Source of the DNA: Candidatus Devosia phytovorans
GTDB lineage: Bacteria; Pseudomonadota; Alphaproteobacteria; Rhizobiales; Devosiaceae
Direction of reading: 5' to 3'
Length of the DNA: 64,000 nucleotides
Assembly: GCA_029202405.1 (NCBI GenBank)
Contig: CP119312.1
Span: forward strand, 3,725,001-3,789,000
Made by a program: the position numbers and the translations under genes. Below the pieces are notes generated by a model. That model had not been told where the DNA came from, did no database searches, and saw only the letters and a program-made list of their open reading frames with translations. Each line of letters begins with the position of its first letter. Within the stretch, counting starts at the first letter, position 1. Of this stretch, positions 36,751-45,788 are shown one piece after another.

Positions 36751-36885
36751 GGCGTTCCGCCTCCGTTTCAGGAGGTCGCCATTCGCGCCTAGCCGCCCCG
36801 ATGCCAATTCGCGAAACCGCGACCGCAACGGGGTGAGACTAGACCAGGTGCGACAGCTTGTCGCCCCTGGTCGGGCAATCGTGAT

Positions 36886-38493
36886 TTAGACTTCGTAGCG
36901 GTCGCTCGGATCTTTCACCGGGCGATAAATGAAATAGTCGAAATCGGCATTGAGCGCGGTGCCGTTGAGATCGCTGGCGGCGACGCCAACAAAGGCGCCG
37001 GTGAAGCTGCCATGGGCCTGATGGCCACCGCATTCGTCCGAGAGCAGGGAGGCATCGAGCACGGGGCCGACCGGAGTCAGCGACTGGCCTTCAAGCGCGT
37101 AGAAGAACTGCAGCTTGCGGCCGCGAATGGTCAGGGCGAGCTTGACCTTGCCCTCGTTGGGGATCTGCACCGGCTCGGAAATTTTGAGATTGCCGTCGGG
37201 CCAGCTGGCTTCCGAATTCATCAGCAGCAGTTCGCGCTGGCCGTCGGCATGAGCGGTGACGGTCAGGTAGAAGAAATTGTAGCGCGAGTAATAGGCCGTC
37301 AGCCCCGCGAACTGGCGCTCGTCGGTCGGAGAGAAGTCCAGCGTGGTTTCGGCGTCATAAGAAAAATGCGTCTGGCGGCGGGCGACAAGCGCCTGCTCGA
37401 ACCATGAGCCAATCGACTCGCGGCCAAACAGACGCAGCTTGCCGCCTTCTGTCGCAAAGATCCGTTCGGGCTCGGGCGTGCGCAGCCACTGGAAGTCCTT
37501 ATGCAGGCCATTCTCGAATGTGTAGCGCTGCTCGGCCCAGTATTTGTCGTCGTCCCGCGTGCCCGGCACGTCGACATGCAGCGAGGGCACGGGGCCGTGT
37601 TTCACGTGAATCCAGCCATCTTCGGTCCATTCGGCTTCCTGGATCGCGGTTTCCCGGCCCAGCACGCAGCGACGCTCCTGGGTGATGGGGCGGCCGGTGA
37701 GGTGGACGAGATAGGTCTTGCCCTCGGGCATCTCCACCAGGTCGCCATGCCCGGCACGTTGCAGGGCAGCGAAGGGCGCGTCCTTGGAGGTGAGGATATG
37801 CTTGTCGGGATGGGTTTCGTATGGACCATGGATGTTTTTCGCGCGCGCAAAGGTCACGGCGTGATCATAGGCCGTGCCGCCTTCTGCCGTGAGCAGATAG
37901 TACCAGCCGTTTCGCTTGTAGAGATGCGGGCCTTCGACCAGTTTCAGGTCGGTGCCCTGATAGATATTGGTGCGCTTGCCGACGAGCTTTCCTGCCTTGG
38001 GATCAAACTCCTGCAGGGCGATGCCGGCGAATTTCAGCGGCCTCGTGCGGTGGTCCCACATCATGTTGACGAACCATTTGCGGCCGTCGTCATCGTGGAA
38101 AAGGCTCGGGTCGAAGCCGGAGGAATTGATATAGACCGGATCGCTCCAGGGCCCTTCGATACGGTCAGCGGTGACGATGTAATTATGCGCGTCTTTGAAG
38201 GAGCCGTCCTTGCGCTTGACGTCGGTATAGACCAGCCAGAATTTTTCGCCGTCATGGCTGAGGCAGGGCGCCCAGACGCCGCAGCTATCGGGGTCGCCGC
38301 GCATGTCGAGCTGGGCCTTGCGGGTCAGCGGGCGTGTGACGAGGTCCCAGTTGGCCAGGTCGTTCGAATGATGAACCTGCACGCCAGGAAACCATTCGAA
38401 GGTCGAGGTGGCGATGTAGTAATCCTCGCCGACGCGCAGGATGGACGGATCCGGATTAAAGCCCGGCAGAATGGGATTGGTGATCTGGGGCAT
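36886..38493 (-). CDS. xynB: Glycoside hydrolase family 43 beta-xylosidase
   Basis: This 535-aa enzyme should release xylose from xylo-oligosaccharides. The N-terminal five-bladed propeller has the GH43 start NPILPGFNPDPSILRVGEDYYIATSTFEWFPG, with the general-base Asp in NPDPS. The second half is a beta-sandwich domain typical of GH43 xylosidases. There is no signal peptide, so it acts inside the cell on imported oligomers. It lies 78 bp downstream of xylA, completing a xylose operon. Inside the gene at 37598 is a parS-like site. Confidence 0.9.
   Translation of the reverse strand: MPQITNPILPGFNPDPSILRVGEDYYIATSTFEWFPGVQVHHSNDLANWDLVTRPLTRKAQLDMRGDPDSCGVWAPCLSHDGEKFWLVYTDVKRKDGSFKDAHNYIVTADRIEGPWSDPVYINSSGFDPSLFHDDDGRKWFVNMMWDHRTRPLKFAGIALQEFDPKAGKLVGKRTNIYQGTDLKLVEGPHLYKRNGWYYLLTAEGGTAYDHAVTFARAKNIHGPYETHPDKHILTSKDAPFAALQRAGHGDLVEMPEGKTYLVHLTGRPITQERRCVLGRETAIQEAEWTEDGWIHVKHGPVPSLHVDVPGTRDDDKYWAEQRYTFENGLHKDFQWLRTPEPERIFATEGGKLRLFGRESIGSWFEQALVARRQTHFSYDAETTLDFSPTDERQFAGLTAYYSRYNFFYLTVTAHADGQRELLLMNSEASWPDGNLKISEPVQIPNEGKVKLALTIRGRKLQFFYALEGQSLTPVGPVLDASLLSDECGGHQAHGSFTGAFVGVAASDLNGTALNADFDYFIYRPVKDPSDRYEV
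37598..37613. promoter_or_regulatory. parS-like ParB-binding 16-mer (site 1)
   Basis: The bases tgtttcacgtgaatcc match 14 of 16 positions of the bacterial parS consensus TGTTTCACGTGAAACA, including the full TTCACGTGAA core. The site lies within the xylosidase coding sequence. Confidence 0.5.
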
Positions 38494-38570
38494 AGTTTCT
38501 CCTCCCTCGCCACGACATGAAGAAAGACCCGCCCATCTTCCTCAAGACAGGCGGGCCATGATCGATCGGG

Positions 38571-39878
38571 TCAGACGAAGCGGTTGACCAGGTTTTCGAG
38601 ATATTCCTGGCGGCCGGATTTTGGCTGCGGGTTGATATTGTCGGCGGCAACTTTGTCGGCGATGTCGGCGAGGCTGAGCTTCTTGTCGAGGATGTCCTTG
38701 CCGAGGCCCGTGTTCCAGCCGGCGTAGCGGGTGTCGAGATTCTTGTCGAACTCGCCATCGGCAATGAGCGCGGCAGCGCCCTTGAGGCCGCGGGCCAACA
38801 CGTCGAGGCCGCCGACGTGACCATAGAGCAGGTCTGCCGGATCGAGCGACTGGCGGCGCACTTTGGCGTCGAAGTTGAAGCCGCCCTTGCCGAGGCCGCC
38901 TTGCTTCAAAATGTAATAGAAGGCCAGGGCCATTTCGCCGGGATTGTTGGGGAAGTGGTCGGTATCCCAGCCGGACTGCAGGTCATTGCGATTGGCGTCG
39001 ACCGAGCCGAGCATGCCGAGCGAGGACGCAACCGCCAGTTCGTGTTCGAAGCTATGGCCGGCGAGGAAGGCATGGCCCACCTCGATATTGCATTTCACAT
39101 GCTTTTCGAGGCCGTAGCGCTGCAGGAAGCCAAACACCGTGGCGACGTCATAGTCATACTGGTGCTTGCTGGGTTCCTGCGGCTTGGGCTCGATCAGGAT
39201 CTGGCCCTTGAAGCCGATCTTTTCGGCATGCTCGATGACGAGGTGCAGGAAGCGGGCCATCTGGTCCTGCTCCTGGCCGAAATTGGTGTTGAGCAGGGTT
39301 TCATAGCCTTCGCGGCCACCCCAGAGCACATAATTCTCGCCGCCCAGTTCGTGGGTCAGCTCGAGCACATTCTTCACCTGGCCGGCGGCATAGGCGAAGA
39401 CTTCCGGATCGGGATTGGTGGCGGCGCCAGACATGTAGCGGCGGTTGGAGAAAAGATTGGCCGTGCCCCAGAGGAGCTTGGTGCGCTGGCTCTGCATCTT
39501 TTTGGCAAAGATGTCGCCGATCTCGCGGACGTTGCGGTTGCTCTCGGCAAGCGTTGCGCCTTCAGGGGCGATGTCGGCGTCGTGAAAGCAGAAGAAGGGG
39601 ACGTCGAGCAGATCGAAGAATTCGAAGGCGACGTCGGCCTTGAGTTTTGCGCCCTCCATGCCCTTGTCATACCAGGGGCGATCGAAAGTGCGACCGCCGA
39701 AGGGGTCGCCGCCTTCTGCCGCAAAAGTGTGCCAATAGGCCACGGCGGGACGGATATGATCCTCCATGCGCTTGCCGGCAACCAGTTCGTCCTTGTTGTA
39801 ATGGCGATAGGCCAGAGGGTTCTTGCTGCCCTCTCCTTCAAACTTGACCTGGGAAATTCCCTTAAAGAAATCCGTCAC
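38571..39878 (-). CDS. xylA: Xylose isomerase
   Basis: XylA converts D-xylose to D-xylulose with divalent metal. The 435-aa protein has the active-site blocks FCFHDADIAPEG (catalytic His) and LIEPKPQEPSKHQYDYD (metal-binding Glu and Lys), and length typical of the group II enzymes. The start overlaps the xylB stop by four bases (ATGA), so xylB-xylA are translated from one transcript. Confidence 0.97.
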   Translation of the reverse strand: MTDFFKGISQVKFEGEGSKNPLAYRHYNKDELVAGKRMEDHIRPAVAYWHTFAAEGGDPFGGRTFDRPWYDKGMEGAKLKADVAFEFFDLLDVPFFCFHDADIAPEGATLAESNRNVREIGDIFAKKMQSQRTKLLWGTANLFSNRRYMSGAATNPDPEVFAYAAGQVKNVLELTHELGGENYVLWGGREGYETLLNTNFGQEQDQMARFLHLVIEHAEKIGFKGQILIEPKPQEPSKHQYDYDVATVFGFLQRYGLEKHVKCNIEVGHAFLAGHSFEHELAVASSLGMLGSVDANRNDLQSGWDTDHFPNNPGEMALAFYYILKQGGLGKGGFNFDAKVRRQSLDPADLLYGHVGGLDVLARGLKGAAALIADGEFDKNLDTRYAGWNTGLGKDILDKKLSLADIADKVAADNINPQPKSGRQEYLENLVNRFV

Positions 39879-41335
39879 TTACGTGCCTCCTCGATGGCGG
39901 GGTAGAGTGCGCGATAGCGCGCATATTGGTCGGAATAGGCGCTCGACAGGCTTCTGTCGGGCGCGATGACAGTCTTGATGGGCGGCATGGTCATCACCGA
40001 CTGGGGTGACGCGCCCTCAGCCGCGCAAAGGGCGAGACGGGCGGCGCCGAGCGCACCGCCAAAGTCGCCGTCAGCAGGAACTGCGATTTCCATGTCGAGA
40101 TTGGTGGCGATCATGCGCAGCCACAGGTTGGATTTTGACCCGCCGCCGACCGCAAGCATGCTCGACATCTTCGTGCCGGCTGCTTGCAAAACGCTTTGGC
40201 AATCGCGGAATGCGAAGGTCACGCCCTCCATGACGGCCTGGGCGAGTTTGGCCGTGTCGGTCGATTGGCTCAAGCCCGTGAAGGAACCACGCGCACCGGC
40301 ATTGTTATGCGGCGTGCGTTCGCCCGAGAGATAGGGAAGGAAAATCTCCTCGCCCGGACCATTGAATTGACGTTCCGCAGCGCCGGCAAGCTCGGCCTGT
40401 TTCTGGCCGGTGATGCGCGAGAGCCAGTTGAGCGAGTCAGTTGCCGAGAGGATGACGCCCATCTGGTGCCAGGTGTCGGGGATGGCGTGGCAGAAGGCGT
40501 GGACGGCACCCTCGGTATTGGGGCGGAACTTGTCGTTGGAGACAAAGATCACGCCCGATGTGCCGAGCGAGACAAAGCCTTCGCCGGGGCGGATGGCGCC
40601 GATACCACAGGCGGCGGCGGCATTGTCGCCTGCGCCACCGGCAACGACCACCGTGCCCATACCCCAGCGCTGGGCGAGTTCGGTTTTGAGTTCTCCCGAG
40701 ACAGCCGAGCCTTCCACCAGGCGCGGCATGTGGCTGCGGTTGAGGCCGGTCAGGGCCAGCAGCTCATCGGACCAATCGCGCCTGGCCACATCGAGCCAGA
40801 GCGTGCCGGCGGCATCGGACATGTCTTCCACGTAGTCGCCGGTCAGCAGCAGGCGCACATAGGCTTTGGGCAGGAGGACTTTTTCGATCTTCTCGAAAAC
40901 CTTGGGTTCATGCTTGCGCACCCAGGCGATTTTCGGCGCGGTAAAGCCGGGCGCAGCGATGTTGCCGGCGATGTCGCGCAAATTCGGCAAAGCCTCTTCC
41001 ATCTCGCGGCATTCATTGGCCGAGCGTCCGTCATTCCACAAAATGGCGGGGCGCAGCACCTCGTCATTCTTGCCCAGCAGGGTCGCGCCATGCATGTGGC
41101 CGGAAAGGCCGATGCCGCGCACCTTTGCCAATTGGGTCGGATGGGCGGCCTTGAGTTTGTCGATCGCCTCAAGCGTTGCCGTCCACCAGTCTGCCGGATT
41201 CTGTTCGGACCAGCCGGGATGCGGGCGGACCGGTTCGACCGCGGCGGCCGAAGCTTCGCCGAGGGCGCGACCATGCGCGTCGATCAGCAGCGCCTTGACG
41301 CCGGAGGTGCCGATATCAATGCCGAGATAAGTCAT
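39875..41335 (-). CDS. xylB: Xylulokinase
   Basis: XylB phosphorylates xylulose to enter the pentose phosphate pathway. The 486-aa FGGY-family kinase begins MTYLGIDIGTSGVKALLID (phosphate loop) and has GLSGHMHGATLL, the SGERTPHNN segment and the GGGSKSNLWLRMIA adenosine motif. It is the first gene of xylB-xylA-xynB; the LacI-type regulator lies 88 bp upstream in the same direction. Confidence 0.96.
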   Translation of the reverse strand: MTYLGIDIGTSGVKALLIDAHGRALGEASAAAVEPVRPHPGWSEQNPADWWTATLEAIDKLKAAHPTQLAKVRGIGLSGHMHGATLLGKNDEVLRPAILWNDGRSANECREMEEALPNLRDIAGNIAAPGFTAPKIAWVRKHEPKVFEKIEKVLLPKAYVRLLLTGDYVEDMSDAAGTLWLDVARRDWSDELLALTGLNRSHMPRLVEGSAVSGELKTELAQRWGMGTVVVAGGAGDNAAAACGIGAIRPGEGFVSLGTSGVIFVSNDKFRPNTEGAVHAFCHAIPDTWHQMGVILSATDSLNWLSRITGQKQAELAGAAERQFNGPGEEIFLPYLSGERTPHNNAGARGSFTGLSQSTDTAKLAQAVMEGVTFAFRDCQSVLQAAGTKMSSMLAVGGGSKSNLWLRMIATNLDMEIAVPADGDFGGALGAARLALCAAEGASPQSVMTMPPIKTVIAPDRSLSSAYSDQYARYRALYPAIEEARK

Positions 41336-41423
41336 GAGGCACGTACCTCATTTTTGGATAGCAACACCATGTCTTCGTCCTCCCGCCCGTTCGGGCTCCG
41401 CCATTTGGTGATTGGCGGTTGTT

Positions 41424-42467
41424 CTAGCGCAGATTGTCGCGCAGGAAAATCCCGATTTCAATGGGATTGCTGGCGCTAATATCACGCCCGCCCAAAGCCA
41501 GATTGCGCGCGGCTGCAATGGCTTCGCGGATTTCGCCATCCGGATTCTGATCAAGCACCACATCGACGGCACCCGAGCGCAGGCCCATGCGTGTCGATTC
41601 GGTCAACTCATGGGCGATGGTGCGGATCTGTCCGGCGCGGCCCGACGCCTCGAGCGCGGCGACGAGACCGGCATTGCCGGCGCCCAGGTTATAGAGCCCG
41701 GCGAGATCGGAGTGCTGCGCCAGGACGGTCGCGAGGATGGCCTCGGTTTCGCTACGCTCGTCGTGGCCTTCAACCGGACCGATGATTTCGATCCCGGCAA
41801 ATTCAGCGGAGAGGGCGACGCGAAAGCCCTCGAGCCGCTCGGCATGGTCGCGCAGGTGCAGTGAGCCGGCGATGACGGCGACCTTACCGCCCTGAGGCAG
41901 GAAGCGCCCCATGAGCGAGGCCGCCGTGCGGCCGGCCGCGACATTGTCGATGCCGATGAAATGGCGGCGCTGCGTGCCCGGCAGATCCGAGACCAGCGTC
42001 ATCACGGCAATGCCGCGTCGGCTGGCATTGTCCACTGCAAGGCGCACCGAGGCGTGGTCGCTGGCGACAATGATGGCGCAGTCGCATTGGCGCGGATCGA
42101 GCGCGTCGAGGCTTTGCGCCAGAGCGTCGGCGTCAAGCGCACGGATGCGGCGCGTGACGATATGGACGCGGTCGCCCAGGGCCGGGCCGGTTCGCCGGGT
42201 TACGGCGTCGGCAAGGCCGGCCATGAATTCATTGGAGCCGTCAGGAATGATGAAGGTGAAATTCAAATCGCGGGCGCGGGCGAGCAGCGAGGCGCCGAGA
42301 TCGCGCTGAAAGCCGATTTCGGCAATGGCGGCCTCGACTTTTTCGACGGTTTGGGCGCGCACGCCGGGACGGGCGTTGAGCACGCGGTCGACCGTGGCGA
42401 GGGAGACGCCGGCAGTCCTTGCCACGTCATGTACCGTGGCGCGACGCTTCAAACCGATATCGTCCAC
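41424..42467 (-). CDS. LacI-family transcriptional regulator of the xylose locus
   Basis: The 347-aa regulator has an N-terminal LacI helix-turn-helix (TVHDVARTAGVSLATVDRVLNARPGV) and a periplasmic-binding-protein-like sugar domain of the Peripla_BP_4 type. GTG at 42467 with AAAGGA upstream is the likely start; the frame is open much further but enters galM-antisense sequence. It probably controls xylB-xylA-xynB and galM. An inverted repeat GCAAGC-N8-GCTTGC at 42553-42572, between it and galM, is a candidate operator. Confidence 0.88.
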   Translation of the reverse strand: MDDIGLKRRATVHDVARTAGVSLATVDRVLNARPGVRAQTVEKVEAAIAEIGFQRDLGASLLARARDLNFTFIIPDGSNEFMAGLADAVTRRTGPALGDRVHIVTRRIRALDADALAQSLDALDPRQCDCAIIVASDHASVRLAVDNASRRGIAVMTLVSDLPGTQRRHFIGIDNVAAGRTAASLMGRFLPQGGKVAVIAGSLHLRDHAERLEGFRVALSAEFAGIEIIGPVEGHDERSETEAILATVLAQHSDLAGLYNLGAGNAGLVAALEASGRAGQIRTIAHELTESTRMGLRSGAVDVVLDQNPDGEIREAIAAARNLALGGRDISASNPIEIGIFLRDNLR

Positions 42468-42552
42468 CTTTTGTCCTTTGGCCAGGCTCTGTCGTGGCCC
42501 AAGCTTCGGCAGAGCGACACAAAAGGTCAAGTGCGACGTTGCAGAGCCTCGT

Positions 42553-42572
42553 GCAAGCGCGCTAAAGCTTGC
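42553..42572. promoter_or_regulatory. Candidate LacI-type operator between regulator and galM
   Basis: GCAAGC-N8-GCTTGC, two perfect 6-bp arms, sits 22 bp upstream of galM and 86 bp from the regulator start, where a repressor could govern both directions. It was identified by symmetry only. Confidence 0.3.
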
Positions 42573-42593
42573 CGCGTTCATGAGGAGGGCAGT

Positions 42594-43604
42594 ATGGCCA
42601 TAGCGGTTTCGACGTTCGGCGAGCATCAGGGCAAGAGGGTGGACCAGTTTCGCCTGGTGAGCGTGACCGGCGTTACGGTGGACCTGATCGGCTATGGCGT
42701 GGCGGTGCGCGACTGGCGCGTGCCGGTGGCCGGCGGCGAGCGCTCGGTGGTGCTCGGCTTCGACACCATGGACGCCTATGCCCAGCACAGCCCGCATTTC
42801 GGTTCGCTGGCCGGGCGCGTCGCCAATCGCATCTCGGGCCCGTCGTTCGAAATCGACGGCAAGACCTATAGGCTTCCCGCCAATGCGGGCAACCTGCAGC
42901 TGCATGGCGGCGACGAGGGTCTTGGCCGGCAGGTTTGGGACGGGCAGGTGGACGAGGCCAACAATGCCGTGCGTTTCACCCATTTCTCGCCCGATGGGGC
43001 CATGGGCTATCCGGGCAATGTCAATTTTGCTGCCACCTATACGCTCAAGGGCAATCGCCTGCGCCTTGAGTTGACGGCCACGACCGATCAGGCGACGCCG
43101 ATCAGCCTGGTGCAGCATCAGTATTTCAACCTTGGCACGACGGACGATGTGCTGGATCACGAGATCCAGGTCAATTCCAGCGCCTATACCCAGCTCGGTG
43201 ACAATCTGGCACCGACCGGGGCCATCCTGCCGTCGCGCGGCACAATCTATGACCTGCGCCAGCCTCGTAGCATGCGCGATGCGGATGGCGCGCCGGTGGA
43301 CTATGACATCGGCATGGTGCTCGACAGCGGTCGCAGCGCAGCCGATCCGATCGCCACGGTAACTTCGCCGGGCAAGGAGTTGACGCTGAAACTGTGGAGC
43401 GACCGGCCGGGCGTCCAGGTCTATAATGGCGTCTGGACTGAAATTCCCGTTCCGGGCCTTAACGGCAAGAGCTACCAGAAGCATGCCGGCTTCTGCCTCG
43501 AGGACCAGGCTTTTGCGGATGCGGTCAACAATCCGCATTTCCCCAATGTGATCTATTCGCCAGACCGCCCCTATAGCCACTGGTGCGAATTCGAGATTGC
43601 CTGA
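42594..43604 (+). CDS. galM: Aldose 1-epimerase (mutarotase)
   Basis: The 336-aa protein interconverts alpha and beta anomers of aldoses; in this context it probably supplies alpha-xylose to XylA. Visible motifs are FGSLAGRVANRISG, LQLHGGDEGLGRQVW (catalytic His region), VQHQYFNLG and the C-terminal GFCLEDQAFADAVNNPHFP with the catalytic Glu. GAGGAGGG precedes the ATG. It is divergent from the LacI-type regulator. Confidence 0.93.
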   Translation: MAIAVSTFGEHQGKRVDQFRLVSVTGVTVDLIGYGVAVRDWRVPVAGGERSVVLGFDTMDAYAQHSPHFGSLAGRVANRISGPSFEIDGKTYRLPANAGNLQLHGGDEGLGRQVWDGQVDEANNAVRFTHFSPDGAMGYPGNVNFAATYTLKGNRLRLELTATTDQATPISLVQHQYFNLGTTDDVLDHEIQVNSSAYTQLGDNLAPTGAILPSRGTIYDLRQPRSMRDADGAPVDYDIGMVLDSGRSAADPIATVTSPGKELTLKLWSDRPGVQVYNGVWTEIPVPGLNGKSYQKHAGFCLEDQAFADAVNNPHFPNVIYSPDRPYSHWCEFEIA

Positions 43605-43747
43605 CCTGCTGACTCAGTCTGTCAGTACCTGACGGCACAGTCCCTCCCGTGAACAAGGGAGGGGCGAATGCCTTCCATGACCCTGTCTTACCTGCTTGGC
43701 TATCGGCCTGGAATCTGGCACGGCTATCGGAGCAGGGAGAACGAAAC

Positions 43748-44461
43748 ATGGACAAGACCGAGCGTCTGTTTGCCGTCATGGATGCCCTGCGCCGCCATCG
43801 CCGGCCGGTCACCGCCGCGGCGCTTGCCCAAGAGCAGGGCGTTTCCGTGCGCACGCTCTACCGCGACGTGCAGACGCTCATCGGGCTTGGCGCGCCGATC
43901 GATGGCGAAGCGGGGGTCGGCTATATGCTGAAACCCGGATTCTTCCTGCCACCGCTGATGTTCACGCCCGAGGAACTGGAGGCGCTGGTGCTGGGCGCGC
44001 GCTGGGTGGGGGCGCAGCCTGATGATGGCCTGGGTCTGGCCGCAAAAAATGCCCTGGCCAAGATTGCCACGGCCTCGCCGGAAGATTTGCGCGACAAGAT
44101 CAATGACACCGGGCTGTGGCCGGTCGCCGTGTGGCGGCAGGAAAAGCAGCCCATGCCGATCCTGGGCGATGTGCGCCAGGCCATGCGGACGGAAAAGGCA
44201 ATTTCCATCGCCTATGAGGACGAAAGCGGCAATCCGAGCGAGCGGGTGATCTGGCCGGTGCAGTTGGCCTATTACGACGGCAAGCAGGTGATCGCTGCCT
44301 GGTGCTGCCTCAGGACCGCTTTCCGCAATTTCCGCACGGACCGGATCGTGTCGCTGGCGATCACGGAAGAGCGCTATGGCAAGCGCCGCGCCGTGCTCGA
44401 ACGGGAATGGCGCGAGAGCTGGCAACACGACCCACATTGGCGCACTGCGCCGCGGAGCTGA
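43748..44461 (+). CDS. YafY-type HTH/WYL-domain transcriptional regulator
   Basis: The 237-aa protein has an N-terminal HTH_11 domain (RLFAVMDALRRHRRPVTAAALAQEQGVSVRTLYRDVQTL) and a C-terminal WYL domain (ISIAYEDESGNPSERVIWPVQLAYYDGKQVIAAWC, with FRTDRIVSL). Such regulators often sense small ligands or nucleic acids through the WYL domain. ATG at 43748 with GGGAGAACG upstream is chosen. It stands alone. Confidence 0.88.
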   Translation: MDKTERLFAVMDALRRHRRPVTAAALAQEQGVSVRTLYRDVQTLIGLGAPIDGEAGVGYMLKPGFFLPPLMFTPEELEALVLGARWVGAQPDDGLGLAAKNALAKIATASPEDLRDKINDTGLWPVAVWRQEKQPMPILGDVRQAMRTEKAISIAYEDESGNPSERVIWPVQLAYYDGKQVIAAWCCLRTAFRNFRTDRIVSLAITEERYGKRRAVLEREWRESWQHDPHWRTAPRS

Positions 44462-44477
44462 TGTTCCACGTGAATCA
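44462..44477. promoter_or_regulatory. parS-like ParB-binding 16-mer (site 2)
   Basis: tgttccacgtgaatca matches 14 of 16 positions of the parS consensus. It lies directly after the WYL regulator stop codon and overlaps the end of the convergent gene. Confidence 0.45.
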
Positions 44478-45104
44478 GAGCGGTGTGGGCAACACCCCCT
44501 CCAGCAGGCCGAAGGCGAGGGCCGCCAGACCCAGCGTGTGCACCAAAGCAATGGCCCAGGTGCCGGCGACGAAGCCGGGCTTGACCGTCTTGTGGCGATA
44601 GACTTCCTGCGCCGCCAAGCCACCGATAATGCCAAAGCAGAGATCGACGAGGTGGAGATTATTCTCGCTGACGCGATATCTGCCTGTCAGCGCATAGAGC
44701 TTGTCGAAGCGATAGAGCAGGGCCGACCCGGCGCCCATGGCGGCATAGAGCAGGCCGATCCAGACGGGCGCGCGTTCCATGCCGATAGCCCAGAGTATGA
44801 GCAGTGTCATCAACGTGGCGGCAGCGGTGCGCAGGCCGAGGCGGAAGCGGGAGATATGGGCGGGCGGAGCATCGCGTAGCGTCTGCTGCGGGGGCGGGGC
44901 GGTCTCGGTGATGGTCACCGCCTGGGCAGCCGGCTTGCCCTTGCGGCCCTTGCCGATTTCGAAGGAGAGGATATCGCCGATCTTGGGGCGGCCACCGTCA
45001 GCAATGGTGGAGATATGGACATAATAGTCACGTCCGGCCTCGTCGCGGACGAAGCCATATCCCCCCTGATTGTTCCACTGGACCAGTTCGCCTGATTTGC
45101 GCAT
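44475..45104 (-). CDS. Cold-shock domain plus DUF1294 membrane protein
   Basis: The 209-aa protein joins an N-terminal cold-shock-like OB fold (GELVQWNNQGGYGFVRDEAGRDYYVHIST, with RNP-like motifs GYGFV and YVHI) to a C-terminal DUF1294 membrane domain of four helices. The fusion is known in many proteobacteria; its function is undefined. ATG at 45104 (MRKSGELVQW) fits the domain start; the open frame extends to 45146. Confidence 0.85.
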   Translation of the reverse strand: MRKSGELVQWNNQGGYGFVRDEAGRDYYVHISTIADGGRPKIGDILSFEIGKGRKGKPAAQAVTITETAPPPQQTLRDAPPAHISRFRLGLRTAAATLMTLLILWAIGMERAPVWIGLLYAAMGAGSALLYRFDKLYALTGRYRVSENNLHLVDLCFGIIGGLAAQEVYRHKTVKPGFVAGTWAIALVHTLGLAALAFGLLEGVLPTPL

Positions 45105-45281
45105 TTTGACCTTGCTGCCCTGTGGCAGTGTCCAATATGTGGCCAAATGTTAACGCAATCTGACCGACGTATACTGGCCTGTCCGGTTCGCCGTAACGGA
45201 CAAAAGCCGGGCATGGTTGCCAAGTCTCGGGCAGTGCTGGGCAAATTCCTTCTGTAGAATTAGATATTACGATCCGCGACC

Positions 45282-45317
45282 GGATTCACGTGAAACATAT
45301 CCACAAGCTTATGCACA
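45282..45317. promoter_or_regulatory. parS-like site 3 followed by two DnaA-box-like sequences
   Basis: ggattcacgtgaaaca (45282-45297) matches 14 of 16 parS positions. Directly after it, ATATCCACA (45297-45305, one mismatch) and TTATGCACA (45309-45317, perfect for TTATNCACA) are DnaA-box-like, in the same orientation and three bases apart. A TA-rich stretch lies just before (45253-45270). All are in the 225-bp gap between the DUF1294 and NUDIX genes. Confidence 0.5.
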
Positions 45318-45329
45318 GAAGCCCGCCGA

Positions 45330-45788
45330 TCAGAACAGCAGCTTGCGCAGCGGCAGCTTCACCGCGCCCGGAAAGCCAGCGGCAAGATCACGCGTGAATC
45401 GCGTGCGCAGCGGCTCAGGAAAAATGTGGCCTTCGGGCAGGGCATCGAGCGGGAACCAGCCCGCCTCGACGATGGATTCATTGCTGGCCGGGTTCGCGCC
45501 CACATTGACCTCGCCGGACATATAGTCGGCCAGGAACCAGAATTTGAGGATGCGCAGCTTGTCGCTCCAGCCTTCGTCGATATAGGCGAGGCGGGTGGCA
45601 ATGACATTGATGCCGGCCTCCTCGAATGTCTCTCGCTCGGCGGCGCGGGCCAGTTCCTCGTCGCCATCCACACCACCACCCGGCGCAATCCAGAAGTCAT
45701 GATGGCCCGCGCGAAAATGGCGCACGAGCAGGATCTTGTCGTCGCGCAGGACCAGCGCGCCGCTGGAAATCCGGTGTTGTTGCTGCAT
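45330..45788 (-). CDS. NUDIX hydrolase
   Basis: The 152-aa protein has the Nudix box GGGVDGDEELARAAERETFEEAGI (G-X5-E-X7-RE-X2-EE-X-G pattern), binding the metal and the diphosphate substrate. The substrate is not predictable from sequence. Its ATG overlaps the stop of comM (ATGA at 45788), so before insertion of the element it was translated downstream of comM. The element now separates it from the original comM promoter. Confidence 0.88.
   Translation of the reverse strand: MQQQHRISSGALVLRDDKILLVRHFRAGHHDFWIAPGGGVDGDEELARAAERETFEEAGINVIATRLAYIDEGWSDKLRILKFWFLADYMSGEVNVGANPASNESIVEAGWFPLDALPEGHIFPEPLRTRFTRDLAAGFPGAVKLPLRKLLF

Noticed and set aside
42468..43580. N-terminal extension of the LacI-type regulator frame
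   Set aside because: The added residues are antisense to galM and precede a proper GTG with ribosome binding site.
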